From: Anaerolineaceae bacterium
GTDB taxonomy: Bacteria; Chloroflexota; Anaerolineae; Anaerolineales; Anaerolineaceae
Assembly (NCBI GenBank): GCA_012839565.1
Contig: DUMZ01000007.1
Span: forward strand, 1-64,000
DNA: 64,000 bases
Direction of reading: 5' to 3'
Shown here: piece by piece, positions 19,115 to 29,146 of the stretch
Numbering within the stretch: position 1 is the stretch's first letter
Layout of the letters: each line of letters begins with the position of its first letter
The notes under the pieces: model-generated
What the model saw: only the letters and a program-made list of their open reading frames with translations
The model's database searches: none
Told to the model about the DNA's origin: nothing
Position numbers and translations under genes: made by a program

Positions 19115-20155
19115 TTATTCTTCGCTGAACAAATCCATTTGACTGCTGCTTGTCACGTAGGGTCTTCCCAGATGTTCATACGCCAGTTGGGTGGCAACAC
19201 GCCCTTGCGAAGTGCGGTCAATAAAGCCCAGCTGCAAGAGATAGGGTTCAACGACATCCATAATCGTGTCAGCTTCTTCGCTAACCGATGCGGCAATTGT
19301 ATTTAAGCCAACAGGCCCCCCATTGTATTTGTCGATGATGGTCAACAGAATGCGCCTGTCCATTTCGTCCAAACCCATCCGATCAATATTCTGCAAGTTG
19401 AGTGCTGCCTCAGCCACGTCACTGGTAATGCGTCCATCTGATTTCACTTCAGCATAGTCGCGAACACGTCTTAACATCCGCAAAGCAATGCGTGGCGTTC
19501 CGCGCGCCCGTCTGGCGATTTCAACAATGCCATTTTCTTCGGCAGGCACTTGCAAAAGCCTTGCCCCCCGTCGAATGATATCGCACAGGGCTTTGACATC
19601 GTAATAATCCAGGCGATACAATGCGCCAAAACGAGCCCGTAACGGCGCGGTTAATAAGGCTAAACGTGTCGTCGCCCCCACAACAGTAAATCGGGGGAGT
19701 TTTAATCGCACAGATTTTGCTGCTGGTCCTTTTCCGATGATAATATCCAAAGCGTAGTCTTCCATCGCCGGATATAAGATTTCTTCAACTTGCCGTCCCA
19801 AACGATGCACTTCGTCAATAAATAAGATGTCATTAGCGCGCAAATTAGTCAAAATAGCAGCTAAATCGCCTGCGCGTTCTATAGCAGGTCCAGACGTGAT
19901 TTTGATATTAACGCCCATCTCAGCTGCCAGAATGTGTGAAAGTGTCGTTTTACCCAGCCCAGGCGGACCGTAAAACAATACATGGTCTAAGGCTTCCTGG
20001 CGTTGTTTGGCAGCCTGAATCTGAATGCGCAGATTATCCTTAACGACATCCTGCCCAATTAAATCTTCCAGGGACGTCGGCCGCAAAGCGTTGTCGATGG
20101 GATCATCACTGTTTGCCCGTCCGTTGAGAATGTTATCTTTTTCTTCGTTAGTCAT
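19115..20155 (-). CDS. ruvB: Holliday junction branch migration DNA helicase RuvB
   Basis: [36 protein letters not shown]; start set at MTNEEKD (20155), 7 nt after TATAAT. Confidence 0.97.
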   Translation of the reverse strand: MTNEEKDNILNGRANSDDPIDNALRPTSLEDLIGQDVVKDNLRIQIQAAKQRQEALDHVLFYGPPGLGKTTLSHILAAEMGVNIKITSGPAIERAGDLAAILTNLRANDILFIDEVHRLGRQVEEILYPAMEDYALDIIIGKGPAAKSVRLKLPRFTVVGATTRLALLTAPLRARFGALYRLDYYDVKALCDIIRRGARLLQVPAEENGIVEIARRARGTPRIALRMLRRVRDYAEVKSDGRITSDVAEAALNLQNIDRMGLDEMDRRILLTIIDKYNGGPVGLNTIAASVSEEADTIMDVVEPYLLQLGFIDRTSQGRVATQLAYEHLGRPYVTSSSQMDLFSEE

Positions 20156-20162
20156 TAGCAAA

Positions 20163-20168
20163 ATTATA
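20163..20168 (-). promoter_or_regulatory. -10 element 7 nt upstream of ruvB ATG (leaderless candidate)
   Basis: Minus strand TATAAT-tttgcta-ATG. Confidence 0.6.
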
Positions 20169-20238
20169 CCCGAAATATTGTCCCATTCCTGCATTTGATA
20201 GGTATAATAGGCGCAACAGCAAAAATTTTGGAGACATT

Positions 20239-21213
20239 ATGAATTTATCAATCGTCGTGCCCGTATATAATGAAGAAAAAAACCTGCCCGAACTTTATGA
20301 ACGTATTGAAGCCGCTATGCTTCCCCTGGGATATCCCTGGAACGTCACTTTTGTGGACGATGGCAGCCGTGACAAAAGCCTGGAAGTTCTCAAAAGCTTG
20401 CAATCAGCAAACCCCGATAAAGTTCGTGTGGTCGAGTTCCGACGCAACCATGGCCAAACAGCCGCCATCAGCGCGGGTATCGACTATTCCAAAGGAGATA
20501 TCGTCATCTTAATGGATGCAGACCTTCAAAACGATCCCGCGGATATTCCCATTTTGCTGGCTAAACTTGACGAAGGCTATGATGTGGTCAGTGGCTGGCG
20601 CAAAGACCGTCAGGATAACAAACTCACCCGCAATTTACCGTCCCACATCGCCAACGGACTCATTTCCAAGTCAACTGGTGTTAAATTACATGACTACGGA
20701 TGTACCCTCAAAGCTTACCGCCGCGAAATTTTGGATAATGTCAAGCTCTATGGAGAAATGCATCGCTTTATCCCAGTTTACGCCTACGAAGCCGGCGGTA
20801 AAATCACCGAAGTCGTTGTGCAACACCATCCCCGCAAGCATGGCAAAGCCAATTATGGGCTTGAACGCACCTTCAAAGTTGTTCTGGATTTGATTACCGT
20901 CAAATTCTTGATGGCATTCTCTAAAAAACCCATCTATTTGTTTGGTGGCGTGGGTGTCTCTCTGATGCTGATTAGCACAGGGCTTTTCATCTGGCTGGCG
21001 GTCAGACGCATTGTTTCTGAAATTTCCGTACTCGGTTCTCCCTGGTTCCAAATCAGCATCATGATGTTTATTTTGGGCTTTTTGGCAGTTTTGCTCGGCT
21101 TAATCGCAGAAGTTGTTATCCGGACTTATTATGAATCACAAGACAAGAAAACATATACGGTCAAACAAGTGATTGAACCACAAAAATCACCGGGGATGCG
21201 CAAAGTCGCCTAG
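20239..21213 (+). CDS. Glycosyltransferase family 2 (dolichol-phosphate mannosyltransferase-like) with C-terminal TM helices
   Basis: LSIVVPVYNEEKNLPELYERI, DADLQNDP, C-terminal two TM segments. Confidence 0.9.
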   Translation: MNLSIVVPVYNEEKNLPELYERIEAAMLPLGYPWNVTFVDDGSRDKSLEVLKSLQSANPDKVRVVEFRRNHGQTAAISAGIDYSKGDIVILMDADLQNDPADIPILLAKLDEGYDVVSGWRKDRQDNKLTRNLPSHIANGLISKSTGVKLHDYGCTLKAYRREILDNVKLYGEMHRFIPVYAYEAGGKITEVVVQHHPRKHGKANYGLERTFKVVLDLITVKFLMAFSKKPIYLFGGVGVSLMLISTGLFIWLAVRRIVSEISVLGSPWFQISIMMFILGFLAVLLGLIAEVVIRTYYESQDKKTYTVKQVIEPQKSPGMRKVA

Positions 21214-21214
21214 C

Positions 21215-23140
21215 CTAAGGTTTCGGCACCAACAAATTAATTTCCTCACCCTTAAAGGATCTCACGACTTCGTAATGTTCCAACAAAGGTATTACAACAC
21301 GTGTAACCCACGTGTTGTTTTCTTCATTAAAGGCTCGTGTTCGATCTTGTATTCTGGTTGATACTGGATCCGTTACAATGGCAGCAAAGTCGTGGTTTTC
21401 GAGCTGCTCATAAAATTTTTGCAAATAAGCTTGATTATCACTCATTGCCATTTCCATCAAAAACACTTTTTCATAAGGATGCACAATAGCAATATTATCA
21501 AGTTCATCAAAAGTAAGTAATTGACGTTCTGAAATAAACAAGATGGGTCTATCATCAATTATCTCCGATTGCAAAGCTGTTCTTAATGCGCTCAATTCTT
21601 CCTGATCTTTTTCATCAACAGCAAAAGACCATGTTCCCGCTCGCATAAAAGCGAAAAACACTGGCACAATCACCGCAACAGCTAACCAAAAAGGTTTAGC
21701 TTGCCAAAATGATGTTTTATCCTGTTCATTCTGGATTGCATTACCTTCTGATTCAAAATGCAAATGTCCTGCCAAAATGTAGCTGGCAAAAACCGCAAAC
21801 AGGAAGATGAACGCGTCAAGATTATGCAAATCACCCCCGCCACCGATTTTGACACTCACCACAATCCCGCCTGCCAAAAAAGCAAACAGAATACCCGCCA
21901 TACCCAACCAGCGCAGCCAATGTACATTTCGCCATTGGCCACGCATTTTATAACAAACTAATACGAACAAAGGCAGACATAGCAAAATAATTCCAGGTAA
22001 TATCCCGATAAAGAAAGTTTTATTTGGCAATAACCGTTCCCATAACAGTGCTGAGCTAAAAGCCGAATCGAAGATATAAGCTGGCTCTCCACTCAGACGG
22101 ATATAGGCTTTTTTACTCAGCCATGAAATCAATATGCCTAGTACAGACCAAAGCATCGGAAACCGCAAATAATTTAACCAGTTTTTAGAATCAAAAGGCA
22201 TTTCAATCAGATAAAGCATTACTGCCAAAAGCGCGGGCAGTGGCATCCAGTTCACGCGACTAATACCCGCCCACACAGATGCGGCAAGCACAAATATCAA
22301 GGTAAGCCAGGGTTTATCTTTCTTATACCCATACAAGACCAGCAGGACACACACCATCATGTGATAGTAAACCGCGCCCTGGAAAAAGAACAGGAAGAAA
22401 TAGAGCGTCACCAAAAACATCGGTAACTTCAAACCATCTTTGACCCGCTTTGCCAAAACGCCGGCTGTCCAAAGTGTCATTCCCAGCCATAAAAGCACTT
22501 GCCAAACCCGATGCGCGACAATCGATTTTATACCAAACCAAAATGGCACTGCTTGCATCAAATAGCGACTGGGATGAAGAACTGGCCATGGCAGTTTTTC
22601 GCCATAAACCTGTCGCGATGCAAAAAGTGACGCGTTATAGTAACGACTGCCTTCCGACCAGCCAAACGAAAACGGGCTGTTTTGGATTTCATTTAGAAAA
22701 GCAAGGGAACGATACAAAACGCCAAAAGCAAGCAAAATTACCGTGAAATTCAGGTAGACGTCCTGTTTGCTGCCACTCGCCGCCAATAATAAAGCACCCA
22801 GGCCAGCAAGCACAACGGCTAACGCCATACGCAAAGCGCTGAAAGCCAGCATCGCGCAAGGAAGCATAAAAAATAATATTGAAACAACAACAGTCACTAA
22901 AGCGATAAACGGAATAAGAACTTTATGAGAAATATTCAAGTTTAAGATGACAGCTTTTTTGGGATTAATAAAAAGGACTGCCAAAAGCACCGCTAAGACA
23001 AGCAAGCCAACAAATGCCATGACAAAAAATGCAATGTTTCGGTTATGAATACTTTGGTAAAGATACCAGGCGACCGTCCCGCCCAACAGCAATAACCATT
23101 GACGAACAAAGGGTTTAATTTCTTGATAATCCATCATCAC
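21215..23140 (-). CDS. Polytopic membrane protein, GT-C glycosyltransferase-like
   Basis: 641 aa, about a dozen hydrophobic segments, hydrophilic C-terminal domain; clustered with a GT2 and a flippase-like gene. Confidence 0.6.
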   Translation of the reverse strand: MMMDYQEIKPFVRQWLLLLGGTVAWYLYQSIHNRNIAFFVMAFVGLLVLAVLLAVLFINPKKAVILNLNISHKVLIPFIALVTVVVSILFFMLPCAMLAFSALRMALAVVLAGLGALLLAASGSKQDVYLNFTVILLAFGVLYRSLAFLNEIQNSPFSFGWSEGSRYYNASLFASRQVYGEKLPWPVLHPSRYLMQAVPFWFGIKSIVAHRVWQVLLWLGMTLWTAGVLAKRVKDGLKLPMFLVTLYFFLFFFQGAVYYHMMVCVLLVLYGYKKDKPWLTLIFVLAASVWAGISRVNWMPLPALLAVMLYLIEMPFDSKNWLNYLRFPMLWSVLGILISWLSKKAYIRLSGEPAYIFDSAFSSALLWERLLPNKTFFIGILPGIILLCLPLFVLVCYKMRGQWRNVHWLRWLGMAGILFAFLAGGIVVSVKIGGGGDLHNLDAFIFLFAVFASYILAGHLHFESEGNAIQNEQDKTSFWQAKPFWLAVAVIVPVFFAFMRAGTWSFAVDEKDQEELSALRTALQSEIIDDRPILFISERQLLTFDELDNIAIVHPYEKVFLMEMAMSDNQAYLQKFYEQLENHDFAAIVTDPVSTRIQDRTRAFNEENNTWVTRVVIPLLEHYEVVRSFKGEEINLLVPKP

Positions 23141-24116
23141 CTTCTGATTTGATTTCTTTCTCTTTTCCAGCTAAAACATCGCCGATGAAAAAAGCGCCCG
23201 GTAAACTGCCAATCATCCACACGATGCGCAGGATAAGCGCCAGCGCAATACTTGTCGCGGGACTGATACCGCCCAAAATGCTATATAGATTAGTAATGGT
23301 CACTTCAGCCAAACCCAAGCCATTCACCGAAACAGGTAACAAAGTGATAAAGTACGTCAAACTCCAAATGCCAGGAACCTGATAAAACGGTAAGCTTTCC
23401 CCCATGCCATTGATGAGCACTGTAATAATCAAATAAATAGCCAGCTGATGAACAAGCGTAAATCCCAGCGCTTTTATCAAAGATTTCGGATTCTTTAACC
23501 AATAGGCAAAGCTTTCTCTTAACTTCTTCAGCCCATTTTTGAGTTTTTGTATCAAGCGTTTGAAGATCGGAGGCTTTTTCTTGTCAGATTCATCATCATT
23601 CAGCTCAACATTCATCAACAAGGGAATATATCGTATTGTTTCCTGTGGCTTCTGGTTTTCCTTGATGTAAGCAACAAAGTTAGGAATAGCCAAAGGTAAA
23701 ACCAGGGTCATGCCTGTCATGCCAACGATACGGTCCGCAATCAGCGAGGCAGTTGCCAACGCGCTGTCAATTCCCAAACGCACTGCGCCAGCCAAGCGGA
23801 AGACATCCCCACCTATTGTAGTAGGCATGAAGTTAGACGCGAACAAGCCCGCAAAAGTCAACTTCAATACTTCAACTGCCGATACTTTCTCATCTTGCAC
23901 TGACAGTAAAGCCTGCCATCTAAAGTAAGTGGCAAAACGCGATACAAAAACCAAGACCAAAATCAAGCCAATTCGCCACCATGCCAACTGGCTAACCGTC
24001 TCCCATGCTTCCCTCCAACCTACTTTTGAAAGCAAATAAACCATAATCGCTATTGAAACTATCGTACCAGCCCATCTAATGATGAGTTTTACTTTGTTCT
24101 TTTGTTCATTTTGCAT
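23115..24116 (-). CDS. Lysylphosphatidylglycerol synthase/flippase-like TM protein (YbhN/AglD family)
   Basis: KLTFAGLFASNFMPTTIGGDVFRLAGAVRLG and LPVSVNGLGLAEVTITNLYSILG. Confidence 0.8.
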   Translation of the reverse strand: MQNEQKNKVKLIIRWAGTIVSIAIMVYLLSKVGWREAWETVSQLAWWRIGLILVLVFVSRFATYFRWQALLSVQDEKVSAVEVLKLTFAGLFASNFMPTTIGGDVFRLAGAVRLGIDSALATASLIADRIVGMTGMTLVLPLAIPNFVAYIKENQKPQETIRYIPLLMNVELNDDESDKKKPPIFKRLIQKLKNGLKKLRESFAYWLKNPKSLIKALGFTLVHQLAIYLIITVLINGMGESLPFYQVPGIWSLTYFITLLPVSVNGLGLAEVTITNLYSILGGISPATSIALALILRIVWMIGSLPGAFFIGDVLAGKEKEIKSEGDDGLSRN

Positions 24117-24123
24117 AATCAGA

Positions 24124-24129
24124 ATTATA
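24124..24129 (-). promoter_or_regulatory. -10 element 7 nt upstream of flippase-like gene ATG (leaderless candidate)
   Basis: Minus strand TATAAT-tctgatt-ATG. Confidence 0.6.
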
Positions 24130-24200
24130 CCCGCTAAGCAAGATTGGTTATACTTGTTTCTATAACTAAATAATTTTCATTAGCCAGGCAAGGAGACTCC

Positions 24201-24728
24201 ATGAACAATCTTATTCAAATTGACCCAAAATCGTTCGTTCTCAAACCACATTATTTGTTTAATAATCAATGGTTCCTGCTTAGCGCAGGGAATTTCAACA
24301 AAAACGACTTCAACTGTATGACCATCGGTTGGGGAAGTATCGGCACCATGTGGAATAAACCCTATGTATCCGTGGTAGTACGCCCAACGCGCCACACCTT
24401 TCACTTCATGGAGAAATACCCTGATTTCACATTGACCGCCTTCCCGGAAGCTTTTAAAAAAGACCTGGCATACTTAGGCAGCCACTCAGGCAGAGACGAA
24501 GACAAACTCGCAAAAACACAACTGACACCTATAAAAGCCCAGCAGCTTACCGCCCCAAACTATGCCCATGCAGAATTATGCATCGAATGTCGCCAAATCT
24601 ACAGTGCTGACTTTCTTCCATCAAACTTTAAAAGCCCCGATCTTGAAGCCCATTACCCTAAAAAGGACTATCATCGCGTTTATTATGGCGAGATTATCTG
24701 CATTCAAGGCGATATAAAGTATTGCTAG
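24201..24728 (+). CDS. Flavin reductase family protein
   Basis: NDFNCMTIGWGSIGTMWNKPYVSVVVRPTRHTFHFMEKYPDFTLTAFPE. Confidence 0.85.
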   Translation: MNNLIQIDPKSFVLKPHYLFNNQWFLLSAGNFNKNDFNCMTIGWGSIGTMWNKPYVSVVVRPTRHTFHFMEKYPDFTLTAFPEAFKKDLAYLGSHSGRDEDKLAKTQLTPIKAQQLTAPNYAHAELCIECRQIYSADFLPSNFKSPDLEAHYPKKDYHRVYYGEIICIQGDIKYC

Positions 24729-24786
24729 ATTCTCCAAAAGCCAGATTCTTGCATTATAATAAAAGCATAACATTTGGAGGATCTAA

Positions 24787-25191
24787 ATGCCTGAGAAAAA
24801 AATTCGTGTATTAGTTGCCAAACCTGGCCTGGATGGCCACGACCGTGGTGCGAAAGTTATCGCCCGCGCGCTCAGAGATGACGGTATGGAAGTCATCTAT
24901 ACCGGCCTGCGCCAAACGCCCGAAATGATTGCCGAAGCCGCCCTGCAAGAAGACGTTGACGTCGTCGGTCTATCTATCCTTAGTGGCGCGCACAACGCCC
25001 TGGTTCCTCAAATCATTCAGGAACTCAAGGATAATGGTCAGGAAAATATCGTCGTCTTTTTGGGTGGCATCATTCCCGAAGACGATATCCAGGGACTTCT
25101 TGAACAAGGCGTTCACAAAGTCTACGGACCCGGCACCGACACCCGCGAAGTCTGCAAAGACATTCGCAGTGCCGTTTCAGCCGAGGCATAG
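24787..25191 (+). CDS. Cobalamin B12-binding domain protein (methylmalonyl-CoA mutase C-terminal/small subunit)
   Basis: [37 protein letters not shown] (DxHxxG), [10 protein letters not shown]. Confidence 0.93.
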   Translation: MPEKKIRVLVAKPGLDGHDRGAKVIARALRDDGMEVIYTGLRQTPEMIAEAALQEDVDVVGLSILSGAHNALVPQIIQELKDNGQENIVVFLGGIIPEDDIQGLLEQGVHKVYGPGTDTREVCKDIRSAVSAEA

Positions 25192-25193
25192 GC

Positions 25194-26219
25194 ATGCCCG
25201 CTGAGCTAACGAGTGAACTCAGAAAGGGCAACAGGCTTGCCCTTTCTCGCGTTTTAAGCCAAATTGAAAAAGGGTCCGAGAAAAGCGTCCGAATTCTTGA
25301 ATCCCTCTTCCCTTTCACGGGGCAGGCGCACAAAATCGGTATTACCGGCCCACCCGGTTCTGGCAAAAGCACCCTGGTAAACGCCCTGGCTCGCCAGTTG
25401 AGGACGCTGGAAAACCATCCAAAAGTTGCCATCATCGCGGTTGACCCCACCAGTCCCTTTTCCGGTGGCGCTATTTTGGGCGACCGCGTGCGGATGCAAG
25501 ACTTGCAAGGCGATAAAGGCATCTTTATTCGTTCAATGGCGTCCCGTGGCGCGCTTGGCGGACTTGCTGCCCAAACTGAGATGATGAGCCAGGCATTTGA
25601 CGCAGCTGCTTATGAATACATCATCATCGAAACTGTCGGCGCGGGTCAAAGCGAAGTAGATATTGTCAACCTGGCCCATACCACCATCGTGGTCGACGTG
25701 CCCGGCATGGGCGATGATATCCAAAGCATCAAAGCCGGCATCCTTGAAATCGCCGATATCCTGGTTGTCAACAAATCCGACCAACTTGGCGCAGATCAGA
25801 GTGTTAAGCATCTGCAAAATATGATAGCTATGGGTTATCGCGGCTTGCGCTACGCTGGTGGCAAGCATCGCCTTTCAGCAACCATGCCCCAAAAACAAGA
25901 AGAAGTTGAAACAACTGGCTGGGTTCCGCCTGTCTTAAAAACGGTTGCCTTTGATGGTACTGGTGTTGACAAACTTGCTGATGAAATTGTCAAACATGGC
26001 AAGTATCTCAAGGAAACTGGTCTATGGACCCAAAAAGCCGAGTCAGCCATAACCGACACTTTACGCAAACTCATTCAAAGCACACTTTATCAACAATGGC
26101 GCCAGACGATACCAGACGAAGAACTGGAAGACATTATCATTCAGGTTTTACAAAGAACTTTACATCCACATCAAGCGATTAAGCAATTGCTGTCGTATAA
26201 TAAAATTACAAGAAACTAA
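25194..26219 (+). CDS. meaB: Methylmalonyl-CoA mutase-associated GTPase MeaB (ArgK family)
   Basis: GITGPPGSGKSTLVNALA, AVDPTSPFSGGAILGDRVRM, ETVGAGQSEVDI, NKSD. Confidence 0.95.
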   Translation: MPAELTSELRKGNRLALSRVLSQIEKGSEKSVRILESLFPFTGQAHKIGITGPPGSGKSTLVNALARQLRTLENHPKVAIIAVDPTSPFSGGAILGDRVRMQDLQGDKGIFIRSMASRGALGGLAAQTEMMSQAFDAAAYEYIIIETVGAGQSEVDIVNLAHTTIVVDVPGMGDDIQSIKAGILEIADILVVNKSDQLGADQSVKHLQNMIAMGYRGLRYAGGKHRLSATMPQKQEEVETTGWVPPVLKTVAFDGTGVDKLADEIVKHGKYLKETGLWTQKAESAITDTLRKLIQSTLYQQWRQTIPDEELEDIIIQVLQRTLHPHQAIKQLLSYNKITRN

Positions 26220-26229
26220 TTCGGAGTTA

Positions 26230-27555
26230 ATGAATATGGAACGTACTTTTATCAAAGATTTACCCCAAAAAATTGGAGAAACAGTCCAGCTAAAAGGCTG
26301 GTTACAGACTTTGCGTGACCAAAAAAGCATGCAATTTCTCATTTTGCGTGACAACACAGGTTTAGCCCAGGTTGCCCACTGGAAAAAAGGCAATCCTGAA
26401 CTGGCTGAATTGATTTCGGGCATCGGCACCGAATCCGCGCTTACCCTGACTGGCAAAGTCGTCGAAAACGAAATTGTCAAGTTAGGTGGTATTGAAATTC
26501 AACTTGAAACCCTTACCGTCGAGAATAACGCCGAATTACCCCTGCCTTTTGAACCCTTCGCGGAAACCCTTCCTGACATGGATTATCGGCAGGATTGGCG
26601 CTATCTGGATTTGCGTCGCGAACGCAACCGTCTCATTTTTGAAGTTCAGACCACCCTTGAACACGCCATGCGTGAATACTTCGTAAAGCATGGTTTCATC
26701 GAGATGCACTCGCCAAAAATCATGGGTACCCCTAGCGAAGGTGGCGCGGAAGTTTTCCACATCGACTACTTCGAACGCGACGCTTTTCTTGCACAATCCC
26801 CGCAGTTCTTCAAACAGATGGCACAAGCCGCCGGTTTTGAAAAAGTCTTTGAGATCGGACCCGTTTTCCGCGCTGACCCATCCTTCACTTCCCGCCACAT
26901 GACCGAATTTACCGGCGTTGACTTTGAAATCTCCTGGATCGACAGCCACGAAGACGTTATGGCATTTTGCGAAAACTGGCTGGCATACGCGTACACCGCC
27001 GTCAAAGAAAAGCATGGCGAACAAATTAAAGAAACTTTCGACGTGGAAATTGAAGTACCCCAAACACCATTCCCTCGCCTAACCATGTCTGAAGCTTACG
27101 CCATCCTTAAAGAGATGGATTACAAATTACCACCCGAGAAAAAAGGTGATCTCGATCCCGGCGCTGAACGCGCTTTGGGTGAATACGTTAAGAACACTTA
27201 TAGCAACGATTTTGTTTTCGTTACCGATTGGCCTGCCACGGTGCGTGCGTTTTACCATATGCGCCACGCTGACCAGCCCCTGCTTACCAAAAGTTTTGAC
27301 CTTATCGGCAAAGGACTGGAACTCACCACCGGCGCCCAACGTGAACACCGCTACGAAGTACTCAAAGCGCAAGCCATCGAAAAAGGTCTCGGCACCGAAC
27401 TTTTGCAAGGCTACTTTGACTACTTCCGCTATGGTTGTCCTCCCCACGGTGGACTTGGTTTAGGTCTTAACCGTCTCTTGATGGTCATGCTCAACCTGCC
27501 CAGCATTCGCGACGCGGTCTATCTCTTCCGTGGACCCAACCGTCTTGAACCATAA
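26230..27555 (+). CDS. aspS: Aspartate--tRNA(Asp/Asn) ligase, archaeal/eukaryotic type
   Basis: 441 aa with no bacterial GAD insertion; AFLAQSPQFFKQMAQAAGFEKVFEIGPVFRADPSFTSRHMTEFTGVDFE; GGLGLGLNRLLMVMLNLPSIRDAV. Confidence 0.85.
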   Translation: MNMERTFIKDLPQKIGETVQLKGWLQTLRDQKSMQFLILRDNTGLAQVAHWKKGNPELAELISGIGTESALTLTGKVVENEIVKLGGIEIQLETLTVENNAELPLPFEPFAETLPDMDYRQDWRYLDLRRERNRLIFEVQTTLEHAMREYFVKHGFIEMHSPKIMGTPSEGGAEVFHIDYFERDAFLAQSPQFFKQMAQAAGFEKVFEIGPVFRADPSFTSRHMTEFTGVDFEISWIDSHEDVMAFCENWLAYAYTAVKEKHGEQIKETFDVEIEVPQTPFPRLTMSEAYAILKEMDYKLPPEKKGDLDPGAERALGEYVKNTYSNDFVFVTDWPATVRAFYHMRHADQPLLTKSFDLIGKGLELTTGAQREHRYEVLKAQAIEKGLGTELLQGYFDYFRYGCPPHGGLGLGLNRLLMVMLNLPSIRDAVYLFRGPNRLEP

Positions 27556-27576
27556 TTAACATTCTTGGAGCAAATC

Positions 27577-28152
27577 ATGGCCATTCTCTATGGTGAAAAC
27601 GTCAGATTAAGAGCAACCGAACGCACGGATATCCCCACTTTTCAACGCTGGATAAACGACCCTGAGGTAGTGGAGTTTTTGAGCAATATCTTTCCATACA
27701 GCCTTGAAGCCGAAACGGCATGGTTCGAGTCCGTTCTCAAACGTCCGATGGCAGAACACCCACTCGTTATCGACTTGCGCTTGACACATGGCAAAAATGG
27801 TAAATCTGAATGGCTACCGATCGGGAACTGTGCTTTCATGGGAATCACCGACATTCACCGCAGTGCTGAAGTTGGTATTTTTCTCGGCGAAAAGGAATAC
27901 TGGAGCCAGGGTTATGGCACCGAAGCCATGCGCTTAATGCTTAAATTCGGCTTTGAAGACCTTAATTTGCATCGCGTTTGGTTACGCGTAGTTGAGAGCA
28001 ATCACCGCGCCCGCAAAAGCTATCTCAAGTCTGGTTTTATTGAAGAAGGTCGCTTTCGAAAAGCTGAATTTCGGCATGGTTTTTACAATGACATCATTCT
28101 TATGAGCATTTTGCAGGAAGAATGGTTCACAAACAAACAAAAGGAAGGTTAG
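27577..28152 (+). CDS. GNAT family N-acetyltransferase (RimJ/RimL-like)
   Basis: EVGIFLGEKEYWSQGYGTEAMRLMLKFGFEDLNLHRVWLRV; start ATG 27577 with TGGAG RBS. Confidence 0.88.
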   Translation: MAILYGENVRLRATERTDIPTFQRWINDPEVVEFLSNIFPYSLEAETAWFESVLKRPMAEHPLVIDLRLTHGKNGKSEWLPIGNCAFMGITDIHRSAEVGIFLGEKEYWSQGYGTEAMRLMLKFGFEDLNLHRVWLRVVESNHRARKSYLKSGFIEEGRFRKAEFRHGFYNDIILMSILQEEWFTNKQKEG

Positions 28153-28156
28153 AACA

Positions 28157-29146
28157 ATGACATCTCAACAGCCAGATTTTGGCATGCGCTACGGTAATAT
28201 TCGTCTTTTTGCGGGCACGGCTTCTATGGAACTTGCCCAGGAAATCGCCGATTATCTTGGTCTTGAGCTATGCGGGCGAGATGTAATCGAGTTCACCAAC
28301 GAGAACTTATTCGTAAAACTCCACGCCTCCGTTCGTGGCCAAGACTGTTACATCATTCAAACAACCTCAATGCCGGTACACCGCAATCTGATGGAAATGC
28401 TCATCATGGCACAAACTCTCAAACTTGACTCAGCCGGCCGCATCACGCTTGTCTTCCCCTATATGTGCTACGGACGTTCCGACCGTAAAGACCAACCTCG
28501 TGTGCCTATTACAGCCAAATTAGTCTGTGAAATGATGGAAGTTGCCGGCGCGGATCGTTATATCACCATGGACCTGCACGCTGGACAAATTCAAGGCTTT
28601 TTCTCTATCCCAGGTGATGTCCTTTCGGCATATCACATCATCAAACCTTATCTCGCTGATCTGCTGCCTGACCTCACTAACCCTGTCATTCTTACGGCTG
28701 ATTTAGGCTTTGCCAAAAATGGACGCCGCTACGCAATGGGACTTGATGTTCCGCTGTCTTTTATTGAAAAACGCCGTATCGACAATCACGACCATACCGA
28801 AGCGCTGAACCTAATCGGAGATGTGAAGCACCGTGATGTCATTCTTATTGATGACGAAGTCGACACCGGTGGTTCCATTTGCGAAGCGGTCGAGACAGCC
28901 AAACTCAATGGCGCGCGTGACGTTTATGTCGCTTTCGTTCATCCTGTGCTTTCATCCAACGCCGTCAAACGCCTGACTGCCTTGCCAGTAAAGCAATTTA
29001 TCACTACCAACACCATACCGCTAAGCGACAACCAAAAGGCTGCTTTTGGCGAGCGACTCAAGGTCTTGAGTATCGGCCCACTGCTGGGCGAGGTCATCAA
29101 ACGCACCAACCAAAGCACATCTGTTGGTGTGATGTTTAACGAATAA
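28157..29146 (+). CDS. prs: Ribose-phosphate pyrophosphokinase
   Basis: FPYMCYGRSDRKDQPRVPITAKLV, DLHAGQIQGFF, VILIDDEVDTGGSI PRPP-binding loop. Confidence 0.93.
   Translation: MTSQQPDFGMRYGNIRLFAGTASMELAQEIADYLGLELCGRDVIEFTNENLFVKLHASVRGQDCYIIQTTSMPVHRNLMEMLIMAQTLKLDSAGRITLVFPYMCYGRSDRKDQPRVPITAKLVCEMMEVAGADRYITMDLHAGQIQGFFSIPGDVLSAYHIIKPYLADLLPDLTNPVILTADLGFAKNGRRYAMGLDVPLSFIEKRRIDNHDHTEALNLIGDVKHRDVILIDDEVDTGGSICEAVETAKLNGARDVYVAFVHPVLSSNAVKRLTALPVKQFITTNTIPLSDNQKAAFGERLKVLSIGPLLGEVIKRTNQSTSVGVMFNE

Noticed and set aside
21294-21318. Perfect inverted repeat acaacacgtg-taacc-cacgtgttgt
   Set aside because: Lies wholly within the 21215..23140 CDS; no T run, single copy; probably a codon coincidence, though a regulator site cannot be excluded.
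24729-24786. Cobalamin riboswitch upstream of the B12-binding subunit or the PduO-like gene
   Set aside because: Leaders are too short and no B12-box-like sequence was seen.
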